Virus record (IMG/VR): IMGVR_UViG_3300014720_000051
Location: 1 to 47,062 of that record
Length of the DNA stretch: 47,062 nt
Direction: 5' to 3' (one strand)
Origin: a virus
The notes beneath the pieces were generated by a model. It searched no databases. It saw nothing but the letters and a program-made list of their open reading frames with translations, and had not been told where the DNA came from. The position numbers and the translations under genes are program-made. Positions 30,255 through 37,653 of this stretch are shown piece by piece (the first letter of the stretch is position 1; the number at the start of each line of letters is the position of its first letter).

Positions 30255-30454
30255 CCCTTTTGTTCCCAGCCCATCTTTTTCATCATTGACTCAGCCCATT
30301 CCCGATCCATCGCAGACTGACAAGAAATATTATCCTGCCAGTTAGAATCAGGTTCCTGGCTACATTTTCCCCATTGAGCACGTTCCTGTTCACGGAATTG
30401 ACGGGGAAGGTCCGCCAAGACATTAAATACCTGTTCCCAAGTAGGATTATTCAT
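30251..30454 (-). CDS. 67-aa hypothetical protein
   Basis: Third gene of an operon; its ATG overlaps the previous stop (ATGA). MNNPTWEQVFNVLADLPRQF and a Trp/Gln-rich body ending MGWEQKG. Unknown. Confidence 0.65.
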   Translation of the reverse strand: MNNPTWEQVFNVLADLPRQFREQERAQWGKCSQEPDSNWQDNISCQSAMDREWAESMMKKMGWEQKG

Positions 30455-30690
30455 TGAACGAACCCCAAAAGGGAGCCAGTATCCAGATCAAAATCATATT
30501 TGCGATTGAGATGAATCACACGCAAAATCCCATTTGCATCGGTGCTGATAATATCATAGGTTAACCCGCTATCCAGCAAAGAAGCAAGCGGAGCATCCTC
30601 GGTATAAACCGCTGCTACCGGCGAAGCAATATGCAGCGGGACACCATCATCCTCATAAGAGGAAATAACTTCGGAAATCTGACTCATCAT
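30451..30690 (-). CDS. 79-aa hypothetical protein
   Basis: Second gene of the operon, strong SD GGAGG. MMSQISEVISSYEDDGVPLH, 'YDIISTDANGILRVIHLNRK'. Unknown. Confidence 0.65.
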   Translation of the reverse strand: MMSQISEVISSYEDDGVPLHIASPVAAVYTEDAPLASLLDSGLTYDIISTDANGILRVIHLNRKYDFDLDTGSLLGFVQ

Positions 30691-30716
30691 AGGAAACCTC
30701 CGTTGCTAGAACCTTA

Positions 30717-30911
30717 TCACTCTTCGGTGTAGCCGTCAAACCACGGACCCTTGAGGCGGGTACGCCGACGAGCCGTGGCGAGGGTAGCAGTACGAGAAGA
30801 AGTCTCAGGATCCTTGCAATGTGCCTGAGCCTCTTCCAGAGTAAGACCCCGGCGAACAACACGGGACTTGAAGCCAGGATCACGATAAATACGAACGATC
30901 TTGTAGGTCAT
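30717..30911 (-). CDS. 64-aa conserved phage protein
   Basis: 'YKIVRIYRDPGFKSRVVRRG', 'LTLEEAQAHCKDPETSSRTAT' and the terminal 'GPWFDGYTEE' form a pattern I associate with actinobacteriophages (repeat-free, about 65 aa, function unknown). Heads a three-gene operon. It is one of the few host clues in the window. Confidence 0.75.
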   Translation of the reverse strand: MTYKIVRIYRDPGFKSRVVRRGLTLEEAQAHCKDPETSSRTATLATARRRTRLKGPWFDGYTEE

Positions 30912-30935
30912 TGCCTTGCCTCTCTTTGTGTTTTT

Positions 30936-30963
30936 ATAGTAGCATCCCGGTTAAAAGAGTCAA
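30936..30963 (-). promoter_or_regulatory. Promoter of the 30.9-30.2 kb operon
   Basis: TTGACT, 16-bp spacer, TACTAT; 24-nt leader. Confidence 0.7.
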
Positions 30964-31157
30964 CCGTTTTGTGCTGCTAGTGTGCGAAGGTCAACCGGCG
31001 CCGACCTATTGTGAAAGTCAACAAGATAAACCCGGCACTTGCGGCAAATGCAAGCATTTTCACGGGTCTGGTAAATTTCTCCACACGCACACTCCCAGAA
31101 GAAACCACGAGAGATTGCATTGAGGTGGTGAGGGCGGAGAGCGTTTCCGTTTTCCAT
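30960..31157 (-). CDS. Zinc-finger-like protein (65 aa)
   Basis: Leaderless. CACG and CICRKC provide a four-Cys zinc site within 'FFWECACGEIYQTRENACIC'. The rest is short and charged. Likely zinc binding. Confidence 0.7.
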   Translation of the reverse strand: MENGNALRPHHLNAISRGFFWECACGEIYQTRENACICRKCRVYLVDFHNRSAPVDLRTLAAQNG

Positions 31158-31163
31158 GTCTAG

Positions 31164-31191
31164 ATAATAGCAGACGGCTAGCTCTTGTCAA
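31164..31191 (-). promoter_or_regulatory. Promoter of the zinc-finger gene
   Basis: TTGACA, 16-bp spacer, TATTAT, 6 nt to the ATG. Confidence 0.75.
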
Positions 31192-31200
31192 CTTATTTTT

Positions 31201-32202
31201 TCAAATATATTTCATTATTATTTCAGCAGCTCTTCTTGGATCTTTTTCACCATGAGCACCTTGATATGGATATATTGAGACACGAGAAAATGGGAATCCT
31301 TGATCATTGCGATCTGTTGCATATCTAACAGTAAAAACTGGGACATAAGGCATTGGCATTTTTTCTACATTTGCACTAGCCGAAACAACTTTTTCTGCTT
31401 TTAATTCCCATATATTGGTCTCATTATTTATAAAATATGGTTTGCCTTGGATTAGGAAGTCAATTGCCTCTAATCCCTTTTGATTTCCAAGAGTATATTG
31501 ACCAAACATAGCCATTTTGCGTAAGTCAATGCTATTAATAACTTTAGCAACAACAGTTTTGCGTGGCAAAACTTTAACATTACGTTTCCATACGCCGTTT
31601 TCATTCAGCCATCTTAAATAAATTCTCTTGAATGCTTGGTATTCAGGATGTGAATTTATATTTTGTCGAGAATCAACACCAACACCAGTGTATTGTCTAA
31701 AATCTTCTGGACGAGTTCCACCTTTGTGTGAAAGCCAAACTACTTTTTCCCCGTTTTTATTTTTCAATACGAAATCTGCTATTGGATGAATAATCTTATC
31801 TTTCTTGATTTTTTCAGGAACCCATACGATATCCCAGATGTCATTATATGTGATATGACCTATTTTAAGCGATACCGGATCTTCTTTAGAGAGAAGAAAA
31901 TCTTTTATTGCATCAAAAGCTTCTTTTTGTTCTCGTTGCTCGTGACCTGTTTCTTTAAGCGTAGCTTCTTCAGGTGATTTATTTAATTCAAATACAAAGA
32001 AAGGACTATACCCAGGTACGGCAACAGTTTGTTTTAAAGTAGCATTCTTTAATTCTGGATAAGAATCTCTTACTGCCTTTTCTGCAATTTCGCTATCAAC
32101 AAAACCGATACTTGAAAATTCAAGTAATTTATGGAGAACTTTTTCAACGATTAAATCAATATTTGCTCCAGCAAACAATATTGTATCTTTCTTCTTACGC
32201 AT
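31201..32202 (-). CDS. Helix-tagged protein, possible nuclease-fold
   Basis: 333 residues. A tag-like helix occurs at 14-29 (NIDLIVEKVLHKLLEF). The middle has 'HPIADFVLKNKNGEKVVWLS', then HKGGTRPEDFRQYTGVG. I associate 'aD-l-d--g----fiShKdG--a-DfqQYgG' with a T4-like phage family thought to have a PD-(D/E)XK-like fold. The C-terminus has 'GFPFSRVSIYPYQGAHGEKD'. TATTTA lies 5 nt from the ATG. Substrate unknown; the nuclease fold is a guess from motif spacing. Confidence 0.65.
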   Translation of the reverse strand: MRKKKDTILFAGANIDLIVEKVLHKLLEFSSIGFVDSEIAEKAVRDSYPELKNATLKQTVAVPGYSPFFVFELNKSPEEATLKETGHEQREQKEAFDAIKDFLLSKEDPVSLKIGHITYNDIWDIVWVPEKIKKDKIIHPIADFVLKNKNGEKVVWLSHKGGTRPEDFRQYTGVGVDSRQNINSHPEYQAFKRIYLRWLNENGVWKRNVKVLPRKTVVAKVINSIDLRKMAMFGQYTLGNQKGLEAIDFLIQGKPYFINNETNIWELKAEKVVSASANVEKMPMPYVPVFTVRYATDRNDQGFPFSRVSIYPYQGAHGEKDPRRAAEIIMKYI

Positions 32203-32207
32203 GTCGA

Positions 32208-32213
32208 TAAATA
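32208..32213 (-). promoter_or_regulatory. TATTTA late-type motif
   Basis: TATTTA ends 5 nt before the ATG at 32202. Confidence 0.4.
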
Positions 32214-32256
32214 TTATCTGTTGAGTTAAAAGGAATTAAATAGGACAAAAGAAAAA

Positions 32257-32278
32257 GAGGTGGTATTTCTACCACCTC
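32257..32278 (-). terminator. Terminator after the api92-like gene
   Basis: GAGGTGGTA-TTTC-TACCACCTC stem, TTTTTCTTTTG tail. Confidence 0.85.
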
Positions 32279-32285
32279 CTCATAC

Positions 32286-33197
32286 TCACTTCTTTTTTGT
32301 TGTCTTTTTAGCTACCTTCTTTTTAGCTGGCGATTTCTTCTTACCTGGTGCCTTTTTCTTAGATGCAGTCTTCTTTGTTGCTTTCTTTGCAGTCTTTTTA
32401 GCTGGTGATGCCTTGACTGCCTTCAATTTAATTGGTTTCTCCGGCGGAGCTGAGTTATCTTCGTAGTATTGTTTAATTAATTCAAGCAGCTCCGGGTTGT
32501 CTCTATACTGGGACTCCGCCTCAATAAACTCATCAAATGATGAATGGTTTTCCAGTTCATAGAGCACATACTCAATTGGCTCATCGAATTCTTTAATTAC
32601 ATAGAGCGGATATTCATCATCTTCAGCATGTTCTTCACTATGTTTCCCGTCCCAATATGACTTCTTACCAGCAAAGCGGGCTCCAGATTCATGATAGCTT
32701 AATTGATATTCAAGTCCATATTGGTCAGAAAGCTCTTCAAAAAATTGTTCTGCTGGACCCCATGCCGACTCGAATGAAAAATTAATACTTTCTTCATCCT
32801 GACCCCAGATTTCTGGATTTACATCCCATTTCGTACCCCAATTAGCAAGATTCCATTGGTACCAGTTGTCTGCACTAAAAGTCTCATTAAGATAATCCTT
32901 ATATTCCTTAGTTGGAATTAATTCACGACGATCTGGCATTCCTTTGTATTTATGCACTTTGACTGTGCCGAAATCTCCAGTAAATTTAGAGTTTGCTCGT
33001 AGCCAATCAAGATTAATATATTCCTGATTTCCCTCCGCTGACCCCAATCCAAGATTCATTTCTGGTGGCGTTGGAAATACGCATCCAAACCAACCATTTC
33101 CATTATTTTTAGTTAACTTCTTAAACGCTTCCTTAGCATCGGGTAATGCATCTTTAGGCAAGCGAATACAACCAGAATTCCAGCACCAATTAGGCAT
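32286..33197 (-). CDS. Api92/DUF1281-like protein with histone-H1-like tail
   Basis: 303 residues. MPNWCWNSGCIRLP is the family hallmark (MPNWC-N), followed by 'GWFGCVFPTPPEMN', 'NLANWGTKWDVNPE' and 'ESAWGPAEQFFEELSDQYG'. The final 45 residues are SPAKK/KKTAKK/ASKKK repeats ending KKTTKKK, like histone H1 or phage histone-like tails, an unusual addition that should bind DNA or RNA. The SD lies in the 3' arm of a hairpin ending in a T7 run next to the ATG. Confidence 0.85.
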   Translation of the reverse strand: MPNWCWNSGCIRLPKDALPDAKEAFKKLTKNNGNGWFGCVFPTPPEMNLGLGSAEGNQEYINLDWLRANSKFTGDFGTVKVHKYKGMPDRRELIPTKEYKDYLNETFSADNWYQWNLANWGTKWDVNPEIWGQDEESINFSFESAWGPAEQFFEELSDQYGLEYQLSYHESGARFAGKKSYWDGKHSEEHAEDDEYPLYVIKEFDEPIEYVLYELENHSSFDEFIEAESQYRDNPELLELIKQYYEDNSAPPEKPIKLKAVKASPAKKTAKKATKKTASKKKAPGKKKSPAKKKVAKKTTKKK

Positions 33198-33203
33198 AAA
33201 AAA

Positions 33204-33236
33204 ATCCTCCTTGGGTTAAATTACCACAAGGAGGAT
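33204..33236 (-). promoter_or_regulatory. Terminator-like hairpin whose 3' arm is the ribosome binding site
   Basis: Arms 33227-33236 and 33204-33213 pair perfectly (ATCCTCCTTG/CAAGGAGGAT). The 3' arm carries AAGGAGGA and is followed by T7 and ATG. It can terminate the upstream mRNA and, when folded, hide the SD. Confidence 0.7.
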
Positions 33237-33262
33237 CTAATTTAAACTAATTAGTTAGTCAA
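33235..33262 (-). promoter_or_regulatory. Weak promoter before the api92-like gene
   Basis: TTGACT with 16 bp to TTAGAT, a poor -10; it overlaps the stop of the upstream gene. Confidence 0.3.
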
Positions 33263-33759
33263 CTGTCGAGTGAAGGAATCGGGCGAGACGCAGCCAGGTC
33301 CAGAAGCTGGGTACCGCTGTATCGGACGAGGATAGAGCGAGCGGTGGCGTATTCAGCCTCACCCCAAGCATCGGGAGCGAGTGCAGCCAGGATGCAACCA
33401 CGCCGAGCATGGTCCGCACGGAAACCAACCTCGTTGCGATCAATCGTCGTGGCACGAGCCTGCTCCATCGGGTTCTGACGCCCGTAAAGCTCGCTGATTG
33501 CCGCTTGGCAAAACTCCTTGCTGTTGTTGATCAGATTGACCACATCGGCAGCACAAAGACCGCTAGGATGAACGTGTGCAGGACGACCACGGTTAGCACG
33601 AAGCTCGGAAACATCGTACCAAACGGGGCTATTGGTGCTCAATTGGAGAACACGGATTCCTTGCGGACGATCCTCCACCTTGAGAATGATCCCACGCATG
33701 GTGCGATCAAGGTTAGTAACGTGACGACCGGGAACGAAGGCGCTGTTGTTGTTCGGCAT
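33259..33759 (-). CDS. Conserved hypothetical, paralogue of the 20348-20833 protein
   Basis: 166 residues, leaderless. The common core VPGRHVTNL, 'RGRPAHVHPSGLC', 'FCQAAISELYGRQ', 'VGFRADHARRGCILAALAPD' and YSGTQLLDLAAS aligns with the 161-aa protein 13 kb away. Two divergent copies suggest an important but unnamed early function. Confidence 0.75.
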   Translation of the reverse strand: MPNNNSAFVPGRHVTNLDRTMRGIILKVEDRPQGIRVLQLSTNSPVWYDVSELRANRGRPAHVHPSGLCAADVVNLINNSKEFCQAAISELYGRQNPMEQARATTIDRNEVGFRADHARRGCILAALAPDAWGEAEYATARSILVRYSGTQLLDLAASRPIPSLDS

Positions 33760-33765
33760 AGGTTT

Positions 33766-33793
33766 GTTATAGCAGACTAAAGGAAGGAGTCAA
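33766..33793 (-). promoter_or_regulatory. Promoter of the 166-aa gene
   Basis: TTGACT, 16-bp spacer, TATAAC, 6 nt to the ATG. Confidence 0.75.
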
Positions 33794-33809
33794 CTTTTTT
33801 TAGAAAAGA

Positions 33810-34460
33810 TTATCGAGCAAGACGATTAGGCTGGATTGCCTGATGCATCCAATGAGAATCGGTCTGAACATGGTTAGCTCGCACAAACTTTGCAACGTGG
33901 CTTTCAAACTCAACCATCGGAAATGCAGCGGCAGAACGAATAACATATCCTTCTGCAACAGAAGAAGAGAAACGGCTGGGAAACGGATAAAGATCCTTGA
34001 CCGTATTCATATTCCAGATACCCTGGAACAGTACGGGTGCATAGGGCAGATTAAGCAGATTTGCCCATTCTTCTACCTCGCACCAGGGTCTAGAGATATT
34101 ATTGTGGTCAGCAATCCCAAATAGAACAAAATAGCCAGGAAGCCGATCATAGCCAATGGAGTGCTTGGCATACAAATTTTCTCCCATGAGCCTCCATCCT
34201 TCCGGGATGGAGAGACTGGCGATCTCTCGTGCCTTAGAACGAACATAGTCACGGGAAGGGTGATTGCCGGAATCAAGACTACGAGCGTGACACTCACCAT
34301 TCCAATAAATGGTTGTGTTCTCTCCGTCTAGCTTTTCCGTAATGACAACAGACTTCTCCGCAAACATTTCCTCAATCTGGGAGGTAGAATGCGTCTTGTC
34401 ATCGCTAGATGCACCTTGGGACCAAGGCACATGAAACGTTCTGGGATATTTCTGTTTCAT
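33810..34460 (-). CDS. RNA ligase (RNA_ligase/Rnl2-like family)
   Basis: 216 residues. Motif I is TEKLDGENTT with nucleophile Lys43; motif III/IIIa region 'GENLYAKHSIGYDRLPGYF', motif IV EGYVIR, motif V-like 'AKFVR'. The opening YPRTFHVPWSQG is typical of the group that includes T4 Rnl2-type enzymes of phages and bacteria. It seals 3'-OH/5'-phosphate RNA ends using ATP. No C-terminal domain follows, so it is a minimal ligase. Leaderless early gene. Confidence 0.88.
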   Translation of the reverse strand: MKQKYPRTFHVPWSQGASSDDKTHSTSQIEEMFAEKSVVITEKLDGENTTIYWNGECHARSLDSGNHPSRDYVRSKAREIASLSIPEGWRLMGENLYAKHSIGYDRLPGYFVLFGIADHNNISRPWCEVEEWANLLNLPYAPVLFQGIWNMNTVKDLYPFPSRFSSSVAEGYVIRSAAAFPMVEFESHVAKFVRANHVQTDSHWMHQAIQPNRLAR

Positions 34461-34466
34461 GCATTA

Positions 34467-34494
34467 GGTATAGCATAGGGGAGTAGAGAGTCAA
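34467..34494 (-). promoter_or_regulatory. Promoter of the small RNA ligase gene
   Basis: TTGACT, 16-bp spacer, TATACC, 6 nt to the ATG. Confidence 0.7.
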
Positions 34495-34498
34495 GTTT

Positions 34499-34981
34499 TT
34501 ATTTTGAATAAAGGATATCAAAGATATGAGGAGCTTGACGAAATAATTTTCTGACATGAACTTTAGCTTTAAACTGAAGGGCAGGGTATTGAGAACGAAA
34601 CTCATGTCCTTTTTTCAATACTTCTTCACACCAGCCATCTGATCCATTATGAATGGTTAACCAATCAATAAACTCACCTACTGTAGTTGCAAGGATTTTA
34701 TCTATTTTTCCCGCCCGATGAAGAATAAATAAAATTATTATCTTACGGTCTTCAGGACTCAAGTTATAAAATTTACCTGAATCAAACCATTGTAAATCAT
34801 TTTGTTTCTTTGACTCAATACGGATTAATCCATCTGCGGTAGGATATTCCCAATCGTGTAAAGGTGCATTAATACGTTTCCAGCCATGAAAAAAGGCGGC
34901 AAAGGTATTTTCCTTGCCGCCTTGACCGCTTACATTTAAGGGAAGATTTGCGAAATTAAATAATATTGGATCTACTCTCAT
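34499..34981 (-). CDS. 160-aa hypothetical protein
   Basis: Starts 1 nt after the previous stop. MRVDPILFNFANLPLNVSGQ, 'NDLQWFDSGKFYNLSPEDRK', 'TTVGEFIDWLTIHNGSDGW'. A helical conserved-looking protein without a family match I can name. Confidence 0.65.
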   Translation of the reverse strand: MRVDPILFNFANLPLNVSGQGGKENTFAAFFHGWKRINAPLHDWEYPTADGLIRIESKKQNDLQWFDSGKFYNLSPEDRKIIILFILHRAGKIDKILATTVGEFIDWLTIHNGSDGWCEEVLKKGHEFRSQYPALQFKAKVHVRKLFRQAPHIFDILYSK

Positions 34982-34982
34982 A

Positions 34983-35204
34983 TCACACCATTGGCTTCAT
35001 CGGACGACCCCGAGCGGGACGGAGAAAGCTCACATCAACCCAACCTTCGTTACCAATCTTATTCTTCACATAAGCATGGTAAGGGAGAGTGGTAGAAATG
35101 TCCAGAACAACAACACGTTCACCCTCGTTGAAGTGATCACAGTCACCATCTGTCTCGAAGATTTCACGAGTGACAATGAGGTTCTTTCCGGTACGCAGTA
35201 GCAT
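34983..35204 (-). CDS. 73-aa SH3-like hypothetical protein
   Basis: Start MLLRTGKNLIVTREIFETDG at 35204 (SD AAGGAG). 'NEGERVVVLDISTTLPYHAY' and 'NEGWVDVSFLRPARG' look like a small beta-barrel (SH3-like). Coupled to the 160-aa gene. Confidence 0.65.
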   Translation of the reverse strand: MLLRTGKNLIVTREIFETDGDCDHFNEGERVVVLDISTTLPYHAYVKNKIGNEGWVDVSFLRPARGRPMKPMV

Positions 35205-35225
35205 TTCTTGTCTCCTTATATTTTT

Positions 35226-35254
35226 AGTATAGGATACTTTCCAGAAGAAGTCAA
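35226..35254 (-). promoter_or_regulatory. Promoter of the 73-aa/160-aa operon
   Basis: TTGACT, 17-bp spacer, TATACT; 21-nt leader with SD. Confidence 0.75.
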
Positions 35255-35265
35255 CCAATTTTTGG

Positions 35266-35346
35266 TTAGTGAATATTTTTAATATATTCTAGAATAGCAC
35301 CAGAAAGAAGGAAAGCATAGAGGAAAAAAAGCCAACCTAGACCCAT
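35266..35346 (-). CDS. 26-aa membrane peptide
   Basis: MGLGWLFFLYAFLLSGAILE and YIKNIH. Its ATG follows the previous stop by 1 nt; single hydrophobic helix. Confidence 0.5.
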   Translation of the reverse strand: MGLGWLFFLYAFLLSGAILEYIKNIH

Positions 35347-35347
35347 A

Positions 35348-35773
35348 TCAATCTCCGCTATCAATTTCGAATTTGATACCACAATCGTTGCATTGATACT
35401 GATTATAGCACCGACCAAGATTTGCAACGTGCCGATGATTATAGTGTCGGCACTTTGATAGCGCCTCTTGCCGGAAAGTTTCCAGATCATTTAGAGCGGG
35501 TGCAATCTCCCCTGGATCACTTACGGCGAAATACTTAGAATAACCACCCATAGTAGCATTATGCACATGGACTCCAAGCTGGAGTCCACTCACGGTACCA
35601 TTGTTGTGGTAACTTGGATAGCAGGAAAAACGCCACTCAGGAACAACAGCACGAGGAGCAGGAGCCTCAAAAACCGGGTAAGAGTCATTGGTAACACGAG
35701 CACCGTTGCTCAGGGTATTGAGGACATTCAGAATGACGTTGGCATACTGCTCAAGGGATTCGATCTTGTTCAT
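35348..35773 (-). CDS. 141-aa protein with C-terminal zinc-binding site
   Basis: Start MNKIESLEQYANVILNVLNT at 35773, leaderless. The C-terminal 35 residues hold Cys, His-x-x-His-like (HYNHRH) and 'CNDCGIKFEID', a zinc-ribbon layout. The N-terminal part has beta strands around 'WRFSCYPSYHNNGTVSGLQLG'. Unknown family. Confidence 0.7.
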   Translation of the reverse strand: MNKIESLEQYANVILNVLNTLSNGARVTNDSYPVFEAPAPRAVVPEWRFSCYPSYHNNGTVSGLQLGVHVHNATMGGYSKYFAVSDPGEIAPALNDLETFRQEALSKCRHYNHRHVANLGRCYNQYQCNDCGIKFEIDSGD

Positions 35774-35779
35774 ATATTC

Positions 35780-35808
35780 TTTATACCTCACGGCAAGGAA
35801 GTAGTCAA
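35780..35808 (-). promoter_or_regulatory. Promoter of the 141-aa gene
   Basis: TTGACT, 17-bp spacer, TATAAA, 6 nt to the ATG. Confidence 0.75.
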
Positions 35809-35824
35809 GCGATTTCAATAAAGA

Positions 35825-36928
35825 TCATTGAAACTCGGTAACGTTTCCCTTTCGGAATAAATAATCCTCGGAGACAGACTTTAGCTGAATCCTGCCACCT
35901 AGCGGGAGATTTCCTAGAATACGATCCCCGCCCCATACACGCTCCATAACGGGTCGCACAACAACACCCTCCCTCACATGGGTAGCGTGTCCCGAAACCG
36001 TCTCCTTGCCCCTTGTATGGGCTTCTAGAGCCTCTAGGGAGAACGGTCCACGGTAGAGCACCGGCACCCTAGCAACCCCTAGCTTGGTGCAAGCATCGTC
36101 CAGTTCCGCATCATCAAGGAAACGACCCGTGCCAGGATTGCCAAGATAAATATCGAATACTCGGAATTGAACCGTCTTACCATAAGTAAGATCCTGAACC
36201 CCTGGTCCGAAAATCTCACCTAGAATAAAAACGCTACGATCAAGAGAAAAAATCTCCTTGACCTTTGGAAGTAGGTTTCCATTCTTAGCGGTACGACAGT
36301 AAACGTTCTTGTCATTCTTTTCCGAATGGACTCGGAAAGCCAAACCCTTTGCAGCTAGACCTTTACTAGAAACAATCAGGCGTGAAGCATCATCCTCTCC
36401 CGGCAAGCGTAGGTCATCGCTCAAAAAACCAAACAAGGCAAACGTACCATGACATTTCTCGGTCATAACAACGGTTTCGCCAGGAATAAAGACATTCACA
36501 AAACGCTTGAAATTCTCAATATCGTACTTGAGTGTACGCTGAGTAGAGACATTCATCATATCCCCGTAGAAAGCTGCTGGAATAACCGGCTCATACTTGG
36601 TGATTCCAAGCTCCACGGCAACGTCCTGTCCAGGGGTCCACGAGGGTTCTGCATCAATACAAATGCCTTGAGAAAGAATACCACGAAGCTTTACCGGCTT
36701 AATACGGTTTTTTGCAGCACCAGCAAGCCTTCCAGTTAGACCAAGCCGATCAATAAGAGTAGGAGGAAGGATAGCATCCTCGGGAATGTATGCAACAAGA
36801 TCACCAGTAGTAAACTGTCCCTTGCGAACCACAGAATGATATGCGCCAATACGAGCAAGCTCTAGAGCATCAGCGTTAGGGTGATTCTCAATTGTGACAG
36901 GTAGTACGGTGACTTGAAAAGTAGACAT
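35825..36928 (-). CDS. RNA ligase, DraRnl/Rnl5-like (DRB0094 family)
   Basis: 367 residues. The N-terminal OB-fold module is unmistakable for this family: 'ENHPNADALELARIGAYHSV', VRKGQFTTGDLVAYIPE, 'LAGAAKNRIKPVKLRGILSQ'. The ligase domain has motif I TEKCHGTFALFGF (Lys158; His replaces the usual Asp), 'FILGEIFGPGVQDLTYG', 'EGVVVRPV' and 'RIQLKSVSEDYLFRK'. Members such as Deinococcus DraRnl seal 3'-OH/5'-PO4 RNA nicks. With the small ligase 1.4 kb away, the phage owns two RNA ligases. Confidence 0.92.
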   Translation of the reverse strand: MSTFQVTVLPVTIENHPNADALELARIGAYHSVVRKGQFTTGDLVAYIPEDAILPPTLIDRLGLTGRLAGAAKNRIKPVKLRGILSQGICIDAEPSWTPGQDVAVELGITKYEPVIPAAFYGDMMNVSTQRTLKYDIENFKRFVNVFIPGETVVMTEKCHGTFALFGFLSDDLRLPGEDDASRLIVSSKGLAAKGLAFRVHSEKNDKNVYCRTAKNGNLLPKVKEIFSLDRSVFILGEIFGPGVQDLTYGKTVQFRVFDIYLGNPGTGRFLDDAELDDACTKLGVARVPVLYRGPFSLEALEAHTRGKETVSGHATHVREGVVVRPVMERVWGGDRILGNLPLGGRIQLKSVSEDYLFRKGNVTEFQ

Positions 36929-36949
36929 TGATCCCTCTCTTGTTCTCTT

Positions 36950-36977
36950 AGAATAGCATGGAGAAAAAAAGTGTCAA
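36950..36977 (-). promoter_or_regulatory. Promoter of the DraRnl-like gene
   Basis: TTGACA, 16-bp spacer, TATTCT; 21-nt leader with SD. Confidence 0.75.
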
Positions 36978-36987
36978 CCCTTTTCTT

Positions 36988-37287
36988 TCAAGAAACTAGG
37001 TTCAGAAACTGAAAGTCTCTCTTGACTATCCAGCCCCTTTTATCACCAGAAATAACTTCGATTACGCAGAAGTGTTCTTCAATTTCATAAGAGGTATCAA
37101 CAACCAAAAAGAAGGTGGCTTCAGGCAAATAATATACCGGAGTTTTGTGAAAAGAAGCTAAGGTCTGACAACGCAAGGGACCATCAAAGCGGTTAATAGG
37201 ATTTGACCCATAGTCCCAATACGCCACACTACGATCAGCATAAAGGGCTATGGGTTCAATACTCCAATATAATTCCCCTGCTTTCAC
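36988..37287 (-). CDS. 99-aa hypothetical protein, GTG start
   Basis: GTG at 37287 overlaps the stop of the GIY-YIG gene (GTGA). KAGELYWSIEPIALYADRSV, 'TPVYYLPEATFFLVVDTSY', 'DKRGWIVKRDFQFL'. A beta-rich small domain, unknown. Confidence 0.65.
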   Translation of the reverse strand: MKAGELYWSIEPIALYADRSVAYWDYGSNPINRFDGPLRCQTLASFHKTPVYYLPEATFFLVVDTSYEIEEHFCVIEVISGDKRGWIVKRDFQFLNLVS

Positions 37288-37619
37288 TTGGACTTTCCAA
37301 GAATGTTGAGGGTAGGATTGAGGTTACGAATGTAGTTCATTTCCTGAGTGTGAGCCTCGGTCTTACCTCGCACCACCGCAAGAATTTCCTTGGAGAAGGA
37401 ATCGGAACCATGCGTGCGGATCCGTTCGGCAAGAGTGGTAGGACGATTCTCAACCGTAGCATGGTAGCAGTGACCCGTCCAGCGGATCTCCATGCTCTTC
37501 TTGAAGGCTCGTCCACGAGCCACGGTGATACCGATATAAGTCTCCCCGGTGGGGTTGCAGGTAAGCTGGTAGATAACGTGGTTTCGATCCGAGCGGGGCT
37601 TACGCTTCGTCGTTTCCAT
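37284..37619 (-). CDS. GIY-YIG-like nuclease-fold protein (111 aa)
   Basis: Leaderless. 'HVIYQLTCNPTGETYIGIT' is the GIY-YIG beta-hairpin (VIY...YIG), then a basic helix 'RGRAFKKSMEIRWTGHCYHA' with the Arg position, and 'SDSFSKEILAVVRGKTEAH' with the metal-ligand Glu region. Small size and no DNA-binding tail suggest a structure-specific nuclease rather than a homing enzyme. Confidence 0.75.
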   Translation of the reverse strand: METTKRKPRSDRNHVIYQLTCNPTGETYIGITVARGRAFKKSMEIRWTGHCYHATVENRPTTLAERIRTHGSDSFSKEILAVVRGKTEAHTQEMNYIRNLNPTLNILGKSK

Positions 37620-37625
37620 ACTCTT

Positions 37626-37653
37626 AGAATAGCATAGTGACAGAGGAAGTCAA
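37626..37653 (-). promoter_or_regulatory. Promoter of the GIY-YIG-like gene
   Basis: TTGACT, 16-bp spacer, TATTCT, 6 nt to the ATG. Confidence 0.75.
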
